Positions 8,398 to 17,499 of a stretch of DNA of 56,111 bases are shown here, piece after piece. Numbering within the stretch: the first letter of the stretch is position 1; every line of letters starts with the position of its first letter. This DNA is from Peptococcaceae bacterium (GTDB lineage Bacteria > Bacillota > Peptococcia > Peptococcales > Peptococcaceae): the NCBI GenBank assembly GCA_900759105.1, contig CAAETY010000069.1, forward strand, positions 1 through 56,111, written 5' to 3'. The notes beneath the pieces are model-generated. The model was not told the origin of the DNA, did no database searches, and was given only the letters and a program-made list of their open reading frames with translations. The translations under genes were made by a program, and so were the position numbers.

Positions 8398-8712
8398 GTG
8401 CCTAAAATGAAAATTCGTAAAGGTGACGAAGTTATCGTCATTTCCGGTAAAGATAAAGGTAAAGTCGGCAAGGTTATCAAGGCTCTGCCTGAAGTTCAAC
8501 GCGTAATCGTTGAAGGCGTAGCAGTAGCTAAGCGTCACACCAAACCATCCCAAGCTAACCCTCAAGGTGGTATCATTGACAAGCCAATGCCAATTCACAT
8601 CTCCAATGTTATGGCTTACGATGCAGCGAACAAGAAAGGTTCCCGCATTGGTTACAAGTTTGTTGATGGCAAGAAGATCCGCGTATTAAAGAGCAGCGGC
8701 AAAGAGTTCTAA
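8398..8712 (+). CDS. rplX: 50S ribosomal protein L24
   Basis: 104 residues from GTG 8398, which lies 7 nt after GGAGGT (8385-8390); longer readings of the frame would run into rplN. KOW motif VISGKDKGKVGKVIK at about residues 13-27. Assembly initiator near the tunnel exit. Confidence 0.95.
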   Translation: MPKMKIRKGDEVIVISGKDKGKVGKVIKALPEVQRVIVEGVAVAKRHTKPSQANPQGGIIDKPMPIHISNVMAYDAANKKGSRIGYKFVDGKKIRVLKSSGKEF

Positions 8713-8730
8713 TTGGGAGGAGGTCTACAA

Positions 8731-9270
8731 GTGGCTAGATTAAAAGATAAATATATCGCTGAAATCGCACCTGCTATGCAGGAAAAGTTTGGCTATAGCA
8801 ACGTTATGGCTATTCCAAAGCTTGACAAAATCATCATCAACATCGGCTTGGGTGAAGCAGTAGACAATCCTAAGGCTCTCGATGGCGCTGTTGAAGATAT
8901 TACACTTATTGCTGGTCAAAAACCAGTTATCACTCGTGCTAAGAAATCCATTGCTGGTTTCAAGATTCGTGAAGGTATGCCAATTGGCGTAAAGGTTACC
9001 CTTCGTGGCGACCGTATGTATGAATTCGTTGACCGTTTGTTCAACGTAGCATTGCCTCGCGTGAGAGACTTCCGTGGTGTATCCGGCAAGAGCTTCGATG
9101 GTCGTGGCAACTACAGCCTCGGCTTAACCGAACAGCTGATTTTCCCAGAAATCGATTATGATAAGATTGATAAAATCAGAGGTATGCAAATCGTATTTAC
9201 CACTACCGCTAAGACGGATGAAGAAGGTAAAGAGCTCCTGAAGATGCTCGGCATGCCTTTCGCAGGTTAA
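8731..9270 (+). CDS. rplE: 50S ribosomal protein L5
   Basis: 179 residues from GTG 8731 (VARLKDKYIAEIAPAMQ), preceded by GGGAGGAGGT; a TTG at 8713 in the same frame would place the ribosome site inside the gene. Binds 5S rRNA and the P-site tRNA elbow. The LPRVRDFRGVSGKSFDGRGN segment is canonical. Confidence 0.96.
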   Translation: MARLKDKYIAEIAPAMQEKFGYSNVMAIPKLDKIIINIGLGEAVDNPKALDGAVEDITLIAGQKPVITRAKKSIAGFKIREGMPIGVKVTLRGDRMYEFVDRLFNVALPRVRDFRGVSGKSFDGRGNYSLGLTEQLIFPEIDYDKIDKIRGMQIVFTTTAKTDEEGKELLKMLGMPFAG

Positions 9271-9285
9271 CAGGAGGTAAGGAAA

Positions 9286-9465
9286 TTGGCTAAAACATCC
9301 AAGATTATCCATAAAGCACCTAAATATAAAGTACGTGAACATAACAGATGCAAAGTCTGCGGACGTCCACACGGGTACATGAGAAAGTTCGGCCTTTGCC
9401 GTGTATGCTTCCGCGAATTGGCTAGCAAGGGCGAACTCCCAGGCGTAACCAAGTCCAGCTGGTAA
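9286..9465 (+). CDS. rpsN: 30S ribosomal protein S14, zinc-binding type (S14 type Z)
   Basis: A 59-residue gene with a TTG start at 9286, 6 nt after AGGAGGTAA. The product has the zinc ribbon C22-x2-C25 and C38-x2-C41 (RCKVCGRPHG, LCRVCFREL) and ends VTKSSW. This is the short, zinc-containing S14 of Firmicutes and Actinobacteria; no zinc-free paralogue is seen in the window. Confidence 0.96.
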   Translation: MAKTSKIIHKAPKYKVREHNRCKVCGRPHGYMRKFGLCRVCFRELASKGELPGVTKSSW

Positions 9466-9495
9466 GCATCAATTTCGGAAGGAGGTCATCATTTA

Positions 9496-9894
9496 ATGGT
9501 AATGTCAGATCCAATCGCGGATTTCTTAACCCGAATCCGTAATGCTAACATGCAATTGCATGAAAAAGTAGAAATTCCTGCTTCTAAGACCAAAGTTCAC
9601 TTAGCTGAAATCCTCAAAAACGAAGGTTTCATTAAGGACTTCGAAGTAGTTGAAGATAATGTTCAAGGCAAAATTGTTGTGACTCTGAAGTACGGCCCAG
9701 ACCGTGAACGTGTAATCACCGGTTTGAAGAGAATCTCCAAGCCAGGTCTCAGAGTATACTGCAAGAGCGATAACATCCCTAAGGTCCTCGGCGGTCTCGG
9801 TATCGCTATCATCTCCACTTCTAAGGGGATAGTGACCGATAAGGAAGCTCGCAAGCATGGCTTGGGCGGCGAAGTTATCTGCTACGTTTGGTAA
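9496..9894 (+). CDS. rpsH: 30S ribosomal protein S8
   Basis: 132 residues; ATG 9496 with ATG 9502 as a possible alternative (MVMSDPIADFLTRIRNAN). C-terminal STSKGIVTDKEARKHGLGGEVICYVW is the 16S-binding signature. In E. coli S8 represses the spc operon. Confidence 0.97.
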   Translation: MVMSDPIADFLTRIRNANMQLHEKVEIPASKTKVHLAEILKNEGFIKDFEVVEDNVQGKIVVTLKYGPDRERVITGLKRISKPGLRVYCKSDNIPKVLGGLGIAIISTSKGIVTDKEARKHGLGGEVICYVW

Positions 9895-9915
9895 TTTGTC
9901 TTAGGAGGGTAAAAC

Positions 9916-10461
9916 ATGTCTCGTATTGGTAAACTTCCAGTAGCCATCCCAGATGGTATTACTGTTGAAATCTCCGAAGACAACGTGGTTACTGTTAAGG
10001 GTGCTTTGGGTGAACTCACCAAGGCTTTACACCCAGACATGGTAATCAAGGCTGAAAACGGAGAAGTCGTTGTAGCATGTCCTAACGACGACGTTAAAAC
10101 TTATAATGCACTTTGGGGCTTGACACGCAGCTTAATCAACAACATGGTTATCGGCGTGTCCCAAGGTTATTCCAAGACCCTCGTTATGAAGGGTGTAGGT
10201 TACAGAGCTGCACTTCAAGGTAACAAGCTTGTAATCAGCGCTGGTTACTCCCATCCAGTTGAAATGGAAGCTGCTGAAGGTATCACCTTCGAAGTACCTG
10301 AACAAACCAAGATTGTTGTTAAGGGTATCGACAAGCAGCTCGTAGGTGCTGTCGCAGCTGACGTTCGCAATGTACGTCCACCGGAACCTTACAAAGGCAA
10401 AGGTATTCGTTACGAAGGCGAAGTTGTTAAGCTTAAAGCCGGTAAGACTGGTTCTAAGTAA
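9916..10461 (+). CDS. rplF: 50S ribosomal protein L6
   Basis: 181 residues made of two similar half-domains; MSRIGKLPVAIPDGI at the N-terminus and PPEPYKGKGIRYEGE near the C-terminus. Lies by the sarcin-ricin loop, where GTPase factors dock. Confidence 0.97.
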   Translation: MSRIGKLPVAIPDGITVEISEDNVVTVKGALGELTKALHPDMVIKAENGEVVVACPNDDVKTYNALWGLTRSLINNMVIGVSQGYSKTLVMKGVGYRAALQGNKLVISAGYSHPVEMEAAEGITFEVPEQTKIVVKGIDKQLVGAVAADVRNVRPPEPYKGKGIRYEGEVVKLKAGKTGSK

Positions 10462-10484
10462 TAAGCGGAAAGGAGTGAACCGTT

Positions 10485-10838
10485 TTGAAAAAAGAATATC
10501 CTAGAAAGAAAATCCGTACGCATAAACATAAAAGAATGCGTTTCCGCATCATGGGTACCCCTGAACGTCCTCGCCTCGCTGTTTTCCGTAGTGCTAAGCA
10601 CATCTATGCGCAGATCATCGATGATACCAAGGGTGTAACGCTTGTTAGTGCATCCACCCTTAATGTGGAATCCGAAGGCACTAAGACCGACGCTGCTAAG
10701 GCTGTTGGTGTAGCTGTTGCCCAAAAGGCACTCGAAGCTGGTATCACCAAGGTTGTATTTGACCGTGGGGGCAACCTCTATCATGGTCGCATTCAAGCTT
10801 TGGCTGAAGGCGCTAGAGAAGCTGGCTTAGACTTCTAA
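10485..10838 (+). CDS. rplR: 50S ribosomal protein L18
   Basis: 117 residues from a TTG start 6 nt after AAAGGAGTGAA. Basic N-terminus, then GTPERPRLAVFRSAKHIYAQ and the C-terminal FDRGGNLYHGRI. Binds 5S rRNA with L5. Confidence 0.95.
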   Translation: MKKEYPRKKIRTHKHKRMRFRIMGTPERPRLAVFRSAKHIYAQIIDDTKGVTLVSASTLNVESEGTKTDAAKAVGVAVAQKALEAGITKVVFDRGGNLYHGRIQALAEGAREAGLDF

Positions 10839-10861
10839 TAAACGGTGAAGGAGGGAAAAAC

Positions 10862-11371
10862 GTGACTAGAGAAATTATCGATCCAAGTGTACTTGATTTA
10901 GAAGAACGTGTTGTTACTATCAACCGTGTTGCCAAAGTTGTTAAGGGTGGTCGTCGTTTCAGCTTCAGCGCTCTCGTTGTAGTTGGTAATAATGATGGCA
11001 TCGTTGGCGTTGGCATGGGTAAAGCAAGTGAAGTGCCTGAAGCAATTCGCAAAGGCGTTGAAGATGCTAAGAAAAACCTCATTCGCGTGCCTATCGTAGA
11101 AGGTGGCACCATTCCTCATGAAACCGTTGGTAAGTTCGGAGCTGCTCGCGTAATGTTGAAGCCTGCTTCTGAAGGTACCGGGGTTATCGCAGGCGGCGCT
11201 GTTCGTGCAGTTGCTGAATTGGCTGGTATTTCTAACATCCTTACCAAATCCTTGCGTTCCGACAATCAAATCAACATTGTACGTGCTACCATTCAAGGTC
11301 TTGCAAGCATGAAGAGTGCTGAACAAGTAGCAAAGCTTCGTGGCAAGTCTGTTGAAGAGATCTTAGGCTAA
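10862..11371 (+). CDS. rpsE: 30S ribosomal protein S5
   Basis: 169 residues, GTG start. The S5 RNA-binding domain (VVTINRVAKVVKGGRRFSF) is followed by the GHMD-like C-terminal fold containing KPASEGTGVIAGGAVRAV. Contributes to decoding accuracy with S4. Confidence 0.97.
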   Translation: MTREIIDPSVLDLEERVVTINRVAKVVKGGRRFSFSALVVVGNNDGIVGVGMGKASEVPEAIRKGVEDAKKNLIRVPIVEGGTIPHETVGKFGAARVMLKPASEGTGVIAGGAVRAVAELAGISNILTKSLRSDNQINIVRATIQGLASMKSAEQVAKLRGKSVEEILG

Positions 11372-11382
11372 GGAGGTCCATG

Positions 11383-11565
11383 ATGGCAGAATTGAAAATC
11401 ACTTTAACCCGTAGTGTAATCGGTGCTAGTGAAGCTCAAAGAAAAGTCGTTAAGGCGCTTGGCTTAGGCAAAACTAACAGCACTGTAGTACGTCCAGATC
11501 AACCTTCTGTTCGTGGCATGGTTAACAAAATTAGCCATCTTGTCACTGTAGAAGAAATCAACTAA
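11383..11565 (+). CDS. rpmD: 50S ribosomal protein L30
   Basis: 60 residues, a complete L30 (LKITLTRSVIGASEAQRKVV). Two ATGs stand side by side; 11383 is preferred because AGGAGGT (11371-11377) is only 2 nt from the first (11380). Confidence 0.93.
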   Translation: MAELKITLTRSVIGASEAQRKVVKALGLGKTNSTVVRPDQPSVRGMVNKISHLVTVEEIN

Positions 11566-11583
11566 TTAGGAGGTGACGTTACA

Positions 11584-12033
11584 TTGAAACTGCATGAATT
11601 ACAACCAGCAGAAGGTTCCAAGCACGCTTTAAAGCGTAAGGGCCGTGGTATCGGTTCCGGTCTTGGTAAGACTTCTGGTAAAGGTCACAAAGGTCAAAAG
11701 GCACGTTCCGGTGGTGGGAAAGGTCCAGCATTCGAAGGTGGTCAAACCCCTCTCCAACGTCGTCTCCCAAAACGTGGTTTTAGCAATGCTAAGTTCAAAA
11801 CCACTTATTCTACTGTAAACCTTTCCACTTTGGATGCTTTCGAAGCAGGTACCGTTGTTACCCCTGAAAGCCTCGTTGAATGTGGCAAAGTTAAGCAAAT
11901 GAAAAATGGCGGTGTGAAGGTTCTCGGTAATGGTGAAATCACCAAGGCTCTTACCGTGAAAGCTCATGCATTCAGCGCTTCTGCAAAAGAAAAAATCGAA
12001 GCTGCTGGTGGCACCGTTGAGGTTATTGACTAA
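11584..12033 (+). CDS. rplO: 50S ribosomal protein L15
   Basis: 149 residues from a TTG start after AGGAGGTGACG. Glycine/arginine-rich N-terminal extension (GRGIGSGLGKTSGKGHKGQK) and C-terminal globular domain both present. Stop overlaps the secY start by one base. Confidence 0.95.
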   Translation: MKLHELQPAEGSKHALKRKGRGIGSGLGKTSGKGHKGQKARSGGGKGPAFEGGQTPLQRRLPKRGFSNAKFKTTYSTVNLSTLDAFEAGTVVTPESLVECGKVKQMKNGGVKVLGNGEITKALTVKAHAFSASAKEKIEAAGGTVEVID

Positions 12034-13280
12034 TGTTAGAGACCTTGCGTGACGCCCTCAAAACTCAAGAAATGCGCAAGAAGATCCTCTTTACCTTAGT
12101 AATGTTTTTGATCTTCCGCATTGGGAGTCACATTCCAGTTCCAGGTATTGATAAAGCACAAATTGCACAACTGATTGAACAAATTAGTCTCCTTGGGTTT
12201 TTTGATACCATTTCCGGTAGTGCGTTAAAGAACGTCTCTATCTTCGCGATGAGTATCACACCATATATCAATGCTTCTATTATCATTCAGCTTTTGACAG
12301 TTATCTTCCCACGTTTGGAAGCAATTGCTAAAGATGATCGTAAGAAGATTGTTGAATATACCCGCTACTTAACTGTAGTACTTGGCTTTATTCAAGCAAT
12401 TGGGCTGTCTTTCGGTTTGCGTTCTGCTCTGTCTGACACTTCATTCATGAGCATTTCAATTATCGTTCTTTCCCTCACTGCAGGTACTGCTTGCTTGATG
12501 TGGATTGGCGAATTAATTACCGAAAAAGGCATTGGTAATGGGATTAGCTTGATTATTTTCGCAGGGATTGTTTCTCGTATTCCAGGTGGGATTGCATATC
12601 TCATCGAGTACGCTAAGCAAGGCGCAATGAACATTTTGTTCGTTTTGATTTTCTTGGTATTGGCTTTGGCAGCAATTGTATTTGTTATCATTGTCAACCA
12701 GGGCGAACGTCGCGTACCTGTTCAATACGCTAAGCGTGTTGTTGGTCGTAAAATGTATGGTGGTCAATCCACTCATATTCCTATCAAAGTCAACTCTGCA
12801 GGGGTTATTCCGGTTATCTTTGCGATGAGCTTGATGTTCTTCCCAGGAACCATCGCAAGCTTCTTCCCGAATAACGCCTTTGCATCATGGATTTCTCAGC
12901 ATTTCACATTTACCAATATTGGTTATAACCTGTTGTATGCTTTGTTAATCCTTTTCTTCACCTACTTCTATTCTTCAATTACCTTCAACCCAATCGATGT
13001 TGCGGACAATATTCGTAAAAATGGTGGGTTTATCCCAGGAATCCGTCCTGGCCGTCCAACCAGCGAATATATTATGAAAGTAATGAGTCGTATCACCTTC
13101 TTTGGTGGTTTGTTCCTTGCTTTGATTGCTGTTTTACCAGCAATTATCATGGGGTTCGGAAATATGAACATCTATTTTGGTGGTACTTCACTCTTGATTG
13201 TCGTTGGTGTAGCAATTGACACTATGAAGCAGATTGAATCCAACATGATGATGAGAAACTACGAAGGCTTTATGAAATAA
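12033..13280 (+). CDS. secY: SecY, channel subunit of the Sec translocase
   Basis: 415 residues, ten predicted membrane helices. The cytoplasmic loop after helix 6 carries QGERRVPVQYAKRVVGRK, and the plug region is GFFDTISGSALKNVSIFAM. It forms the membrane pore through which SecA or the ribosome threads proteins. Coupled to rplO (TAATG). Placement between rplO and adk is the standard Firmicutes order. Confidence 0.98.
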   Translation: MLETLRDALKTQEMRKKILFTLVMFLIFRIGSHIPVPGIDKAQIAQLIEQISLLGFFDTISGSALKNVSIFAMSITPYINASIIIQLLTVIFPRLEAIAKDDRKKIVEYTRYLTVVLGFIQAIGLSFGLRSALSDTSFMSISIIVLSLTAGTACLMWIGELITEKGIGNGISLIIFAGIVSRIPGGIAYLIEYAKQGAMNILFVLIFLVLALAAIVFVIIVNQGERRVPVQYAKRVVGRKMYGGQSTHIPIKVNSAGVIPVIFAMSLMFFPGTIASFFPNNAFASWISQHFTFTNIGYNLLYALLILFFTYFYSSITFNPIDVADNIRKNGGFIPGIRPGRPTSEYIMKVMSRITFFGGLFLALIAVLPAIIMGFGNMNIYFGGTSLLIVVGVAIDTMKQIESNMMMRNYEGFMK

Positions 13281-13298
13281 GAATGGAGGGTGTGAGTA

Positions 13299-13949
13299 AT
13301 GCATATTTTGTTAATGGGCCCTCCGGGCGCCGGTAAAGGCACCCAGGCGGACGAATTGAAAAAAATTCTCGAAATTCCACATATTTCAACTGGTGATATG
13401 TTTAGAAAAGCACAACAAGATAAGACTGCACTTGGTCTTGAAGCAAAATCTTACATGGATCGTGGCGAATTGGTTCCGGACGAAGTTACCATTGGTATAG
13501 TTCGTGAACGTCTTGCTGAAGATGATTGTAAGAAGGGCTTCATTCTTGATGGCTTCCCACGTACTGTTGCACAAGCAGATGCGTTGGATGAAATCTTGAA
13601 GGACCTCGGCTATAAGCTCGATGGTGCTGTTGACATCAATGTGCCACTCGAAAAGCTTGTTGCCAGATTGACAGGTCGCAGACTTTGTCCGACCTGCAAA
13701 GCGTCATATCATACTGTTTTCAACCCACCTAAGGTTGAAGGGGTATGCGATAATGATGGTAGCGCCTTGTATCAACGTGATGATGACACTGAAGAAACTG
13801 CCCAAAAGAGACTTTCTGTCTACGAAAAGAACACAGCGCCACTCATTGCATATTACAAGGAAAAAGGCGATTTGATTACTATCAACGGTGATCAAGACAT
13901 GGCTCTCGTTACGAAGGAAATCATGCAAAAACTGGGGCAGGAAGCATGA
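13299..13949 (+). CDS. adk: Adenylate kinase
   Basis: 216 residues of the long-lid form. P-loop GPPGAGKGT at 7-15. The lid zinc site is C130-x2-C133 and C150-x2-D153, the Cys3-Asp arrangement known from Bacillus subtilis. Converts ATP + AMP to 2 ADP in the cytosol. Overlaps map by 4 nt (ATGA). Confidence 0.98.
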   Translation: MHILLMGPPGAGKGTQADELKKILEIPHISTGDMFRKAQQDKTALGLEAKSYMDRGELVPDEVTIGIVRERLAEDDCKKGFILDGFPRTVAQADALDEILKDLGYKLDGAVDINVPLEKLVARLTGRRLCPTCKASYHTVFNPPKVEGVCDNDGSALYQRDDDTEETAQKRLSVYEKNTAPLIAYYKEKGDLITINGDQDMALVTKEIMQKLGQEA

Positions 13950-14695
13950 TTACTATTAAATCACAACATGAAATTGATTTAATGCGTGAGGCGGGCCGCA
14001 TCGTTGCCGAAACTCATCAATTATTGAAAGAGTCTTTACGACCTGGTATGAGTACACTCGAACTCGACGAGATCGCAGAACGCTACATTCGTAGTAAAGG
14101 TGCAATTCCTTCCTTCAAAAACTATTGTGGTTTTACTGGATCGATTTGCGCTTCTATCAATGAGGTTGTTGTACATGGTATCCCTTCCGCGGACGTTATC
14201 GTTCGGGAAGGGGATATCATTAGTTTCGATGTGGGTGCCATCTTGGATGGTTACCACGGCGATGCAGCAAGAACCGTTGCTTGTGGCGAAATCAGCGAGG
14301 TTGCTCAAAAATTGATTGACGATACCCGTCAGAGTTTCTTCTGTGGCATGGAACAAGCTGTGGAAGGCAATCGTTTGTCTGATGTATCTCATGCAATTCA
14401 AGTGTATGCTGAAGATCGCGGTTACGGTGTTGTTCGTGATTTCTGCGGTCATGGCATTGGCACGAAGATGCATGAAGACCCACAAATTCCAAATTATGGG
14501 AAGCCAGGACATGGTCCTCGCCTAAAAGTCGGTATGTGTTTAGCCGTAGAACCGATGATTAACCTTGGTACTTACGAGGTTGAGGTTCTGCAGGATAATT
14601 GGACAACTGTTACTTTGGATGGTAAGCTTTCCGCTCATTATGAAAACACCATTGCAATTACAGAGAATGGTCCAGTTATTTTAACCGCTCTCTAA
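13946..14695 (+). CDS. map: Methionine aminopeptidase, type I
   Basis: 249 residues; removes N-terminal Met from new proteins. Metal ligands lie in the family contexts DVGAILDGYHGDAART, CGHGIGTKMHEDP, and two glutamates at VEPMI and HYENT. No N-terminal SH3 or zinc-finger extension. Confidence 0.97.
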   Translation: MITIKSQHEIDLMREAGRIVAETHQLLKESLRPGMSTLELDEIAERYIRSKGAIPSFKNYCGFTGSICASINEVVVHGIPSADVIVREGDIISFDVGAILDGYHGDAARTVACGEISEVAQKLIDDTRQSFFCGMEQAVEGNRLSDVSHAIQVYAEDRGYGVVRDFCGHGIGTKMHEDPQIPNYGKPGHGPRLKVGMCLAVEPMINLGTYEVEVLQDNWTTVTLDGKLSAHYENTIAITENGPVILTAL

Positions 14696-14709
14696 AAAGG
14701 AGGACAAAC

Positions 14710-14925
14710 ATGAGTAAGGACGTTATTGAGCTTCAAGGGACTGTTGTTGAATCTCTTCCGAATGCCATGTTTCAGGTCGAGCTTGAAAACGGTTATACCA
14801 TATTGGCTCATATCAGTGGAAAGATTCGTATGAACTTTATTAAGATTTTGCCTGGAGATCGTGTTACCGTAGAGCTTTCTCCATACGATTTGACACGTGG
14901 CAGAATCACCTATAGATTTAAGTAA
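14710..14925 (+). CDS. infA: Translation initiation factor IF-1
   Basis: 71 residues, single S1/OB domain (ELQGTVVESLPNAMFQVELE ... ISGKIRMNFIKILPGDRV). Occupies the 30S A site during initiation. It follows map directly; the KOW-domain gene found at this point in many Clostridia and Bacilli is absent. Confidence 0.97.
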   Translation: MSKDVIELQGTVVESLPNAMFQVELENGYTILAHISGKIRMNFIKILPGDRVTVELSPYDLTRGRITYRFK

Positions 14926-14958
14926 AAAACCGAGTTTCTCACAAGGAGGCTTCATAAT

Positions 14959-15072
14959 ATGAAAGTTAGAGCATCCGTAAAACCGATGTGTGAAAAATGC
15001 AAAGTCATCAAGCGCAAAGGTCGCGTAATGGTGATTTGTGAAAACCCAAAGCATAAGCAAGTACAAGGCTAA
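14959..15072 (+). CDS. rpmJ: 50S ribosomal protein L36
   Basis: 37 residues, ATG 14959 after AAGGAGG. Zinc-binding form with C11-x2-C14 ... C27 ... H32 (MCEKCKVIKR, VICENPKHKQVQG). Last protein added to the 50S subunit. Confidence 0.96.
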   Translation: MKVRASVKPMCEKCKVIKRKGRVMVICENPKHKQVQG

Positions 15073-15096
15073 TTGAAACCCCAGGAGGTGCATTAA

Positions 15097-15462
15097 ATGG
15101 CAAGAATTGCTGGTATCGACCTGCCAAGAGATAAACGTATCGTTATTGGTCTTACCTATATTTATGGCATCGGCGGTCCAACCGCTGAAAAACTCGTTGC
15201 TGAAGCTGGTATCAACCCAGACACCCGCGTGCGTGATCTGACTGATGAAGAAGAAGAAAAGCTTCGCCGTTTGATTGACGATTACACTGTTGAAGGTGAC
15301 CTTCGTCGTGAAGTAAACCTTAACATCAAGCGCCTTACCGAAATTGGCTGCTATCGTGGTATTCGTCATAGAAAAGGTCTGCCTGTTCGTGGTCAGAAAA
15401 CCAAGACTAACGCTAGAACCCGCAAGGGTAAAAAAGGCACTGCTGGTAAGCGTAAAAAGTAA
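15097..15462 (+). CDS. rpsM: 30S ribosomal protein S13
   Basis: 121 residues; MARIAGIDLPRDKRI at the N-terminus, helix-two-turn-helix region and basic C-terminal tail (TRKGKKGTAGKRKK) that reaches P-site tRNA. Confidence 0.97.
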   Translation: MARIAGIDLPRDKRIVIGLTYIYGIGGPTAEKLVAEAGINPDTRVRDLTDEEEEKLRRLIDDYTVEGDLRREVNLNIKRLTEIGCYRGIRHRKGLPVRGQKTKTNARTRKGKKGTAGKRKK

Positions 15463-15477
15463 TAGGGGTGAGACAAA

Positions 15478-15873
15478 GTGGCAAAACCAAGAAAAACGAC
15501 TCGCGTTCGTCGCAAAGAACGTAAGAATATTGAAAAAGGTGTTGCTCACATCAAGAGCAGCTTCAATAATACTCTCGTAACTATCACTGACGTTAACGGT
15601 AACGCTATCAGCTGGGCAAGTGCTGGTGGCATGGGCTTCCGTGGCTCCCGTAAGAGCACTCCATACGCTGCACAAGTAGCTGCTGAAACTGCTGCTAAGG
15701 CTGCTATGGAACACGGCTTGAAGGAAATCGAATGCCTCGTTAAGGGCCCTGGTGCTGGCCGTGAAGCAGCTATCCGTGCATTACAAGCTGCTGGTCTCGA
15801 AGTTAGCATGATTAAGGACGTAACCCCAATTCCACATAACGGTTGCCGTCCACCAAAACGCAGAAGAGTATAA
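15478..15873 (+). CDS. rpsK: 30S ribosomal protein S11
   Basis: 131 residues, GTG start. NNTLVTITDVNGNAISWASA and the C-terminal DVTPIPHNGCRPPKRRRV are family hallmarks; the protein lines the mRNA exit at the E site. Confidence 0.97.
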   Translation: MAKPRKTTRVRRKERKNIEKGVAHIKSSFNNTLVTITDVNGNAISWASAGGMGFRGSRKSTPYAAQVAAETAAKAAMEHGLKEIECLVKGPGAGREAAIRALQAAGLEVSMIKDVTPIPHNGCRPPKRRRV

Positions 15874-15891
15874 TTAGGAGGGTGCAATAGA

Positions 15892-16485
15892 ATGGCAAGA
15901 AATAGAGAACCAATCGTTAAAAGATGCCGTGCATTGGGCATTTCTCCTGCTGAATTAGGGTATAGCAAAGAATCTACCCGTGAACCAAAGAGAATGCGCA
16001 AAAAACAAAGCGAATACGGCATGCAGATGCAAGAAAAGCAAAAAGCGAAGTTCATTTATGGTGTCATGGAAAAGCCTTTCAGAAACTACTTCGAAAAGGC
16101 TAAAAAGCTTGAAGGTCCTGCTGGTGCAAACCTTATTGTGATGCTTGAACAACGCTTTGACAACGTTGTATTCCGCGCTGGTTTCGGTAAAACCCGTCGT
16201 GAATGCCGTCAAATGGTTGTACATAACCACTTCACCATCAATGGTAAAAAGGCTAACATTCCTTCCATGGCTGTGAAGGTTGGCGATGTCATCCAAATGA
16301 AGGAAAAGAGTGTAAACTCTCCACATTTCAAAGAATTCTTGGCTAACCAAGATCTCGCTCATATCCCATCTTGGATGGAACTTGATGCTGCGAACCACTC
16401 TGTAAAGATCGTAGCTGTTCCTAAGCGTGAAGAAATCGACATCCCTGTAAATGAACAGATGATCGTCGAATTGTACAACAAGTAA
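15892..16485 (+). CDS. rpsD: 30S ribosomal protein S4 (zinc-free form)
   Basis: 197 residues. The N-terminal region has a single Cys (VKRCRALG) instead of the four-Cys zinc knuckle, so this is the C-minus form, in contrast to the zinc-binding S14 and L36 of the same operon. The S4 RNA-binding domain (RFDNVVFRAGFGKTRRECRQ) is intact. Confidence 0.96.
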   Translation: MARNREPIVKRCRALGISPAELGYSKESTREPKRMRKKQSEYGMQMQEKQKAKFIYGVMEKPFRNYFEKAKKLEGPAGANLIVMLEQRFDNVVFRAGFGKTRRECRQMVVHNHFTINGKKANIPSMAVKVGDVIQMKEKSVNSPHFKEFLANQDLAHIPSWMELDAANHSVKIVAVPKREEIDIPVNEQMIVELYNK

Positions 16486-16536
16486 TCCTTTAGCATCGTA
16501 GCAATCTGCAGGGCCTATCATATAGGAGGATTATGA

Positions 16537-17484
16537 ATGATTGAAATTGAAAAGCCACGCATTGAATGTGTTGAGCAAAGTGATGACAATACCTACGGCA
16601 AGTTCGTTGTCGAACCACTTGAACGAGGTTATGGTGTAACTTTAGGAAACTCTTTACGCCGTATTCTCCTATCCTCTATTCCAGGGGCAGCAGTTACATC
16701 CATTAAAATTGATGGTGTATTGCATGAGTTCTCCACTGTACCAGGTGTAAAGGAAGACGTTGCTGAAATTATTCTCAACATCAAAACCTTGGCACTGAAG
16801 AGCAATTCCGATGAACCTCAAATCATCATCATCGATGCTACTGAAGAAGGCGAGATTACTGCTGGGGATATCATTACCACCGATGCAGTAGAAGTGCTTA
16901 ACAAAGATTTGCACATTGCCACATTAGACGTTGACAGCCGTTTGTACATTGAAATGGTTGTGGAAACCGGTCGTGGCTATGTATCAGCAGATAAAAATAA
17001 AAAAGAAGGGCTTCCTATCGGGACCATTCCAATTGATTCCATTTACACCCCTGTTCATAAGGTAAACTTTGCTATTGAAGATACTCGTGTTGGTAACAAT
17101 ACTGAATACGATAAGTTGACCATGGACATCGAATGCAATGGTAATATTAAGCCTGCTGATGCTTTATCTCTCGCTGCGCGTATTCTTGTTGACCATTTGC
17201 AACTCTTTATCGGGTTGAATGACAACATTCGCGACATGCAGGTTATGATTGAAAAGGAAGAAGAAGAAAAGGATAAAGTACTCGATATGACCATCGAAGA
17301 ACTTGATCTTTCCGTTCGTTCCTATAACTGCTTGAAACGTGCCGGCATCAATACTGTTCTTGAGCTGACACAAAAGAGTAAAGACGACATGATGAAGGTG
17401 CGTAACCTTGGTAAGAAATCTCTCGAAGAGGTTCAAGAAAAGATGGGCACCCTTGGATTGTCATTGAAATCTAATGAGGACTAA
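16537..17484 (+). CDS. rpoA: RNA polymerase alpha subunit
   Basis: 315 residues. The N-terminal domain (YGVTLGNSLRRILLSSIPG) drives enzyme assembly; an acidic linker (KEEEEKDKVLD, about 235-247) joins it to the C-terminal domain (LDLSVRSYNCLKRAGINTV, NLGKKSLEEV) that contacts UP elements and activators. A 51-nt gap separates it from rpsD. Confidence 0.98.
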   Translation: MIEIEKPRIECVEQSDDNTYGKFVVEPLERGYGVTLGNSLRRILLSSIPGAAVTSIKIDGVLHEFSTVPGVKEDVAEIILNIKTLALKSNSDEPQIIIIDATEEGEITAGDIITTDAVEVLNKDLHIATLDVDSRLYIEMVVETGRGYVSADKNKKEGLPIGTIPIDSIYTPVHKVNFAIEDTRVGNNTEYDKLTMDIECNGNIKPADALSLAARILVDHLQLFIGLNDNIRDMQVMIEKEEEEKDKVLDMTIEELDLSVRSYNCLKRAGINTVLELTQKSKDDMMKVRNLGKKSLEEVQEKMGTLGLSLKSNED

Positions 17485-17499
17485 TAAGGAGGTTCGAGG

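Noticed and set aside
14692..15714. A 340-codon open frame on the minus strand across infA, rpmJ and rpsM
   Set aside because: It is antisense to three certain genes; codon bias of ribosomal genes often leaves long antisense frames open, and there is no ribosome site or promoter.
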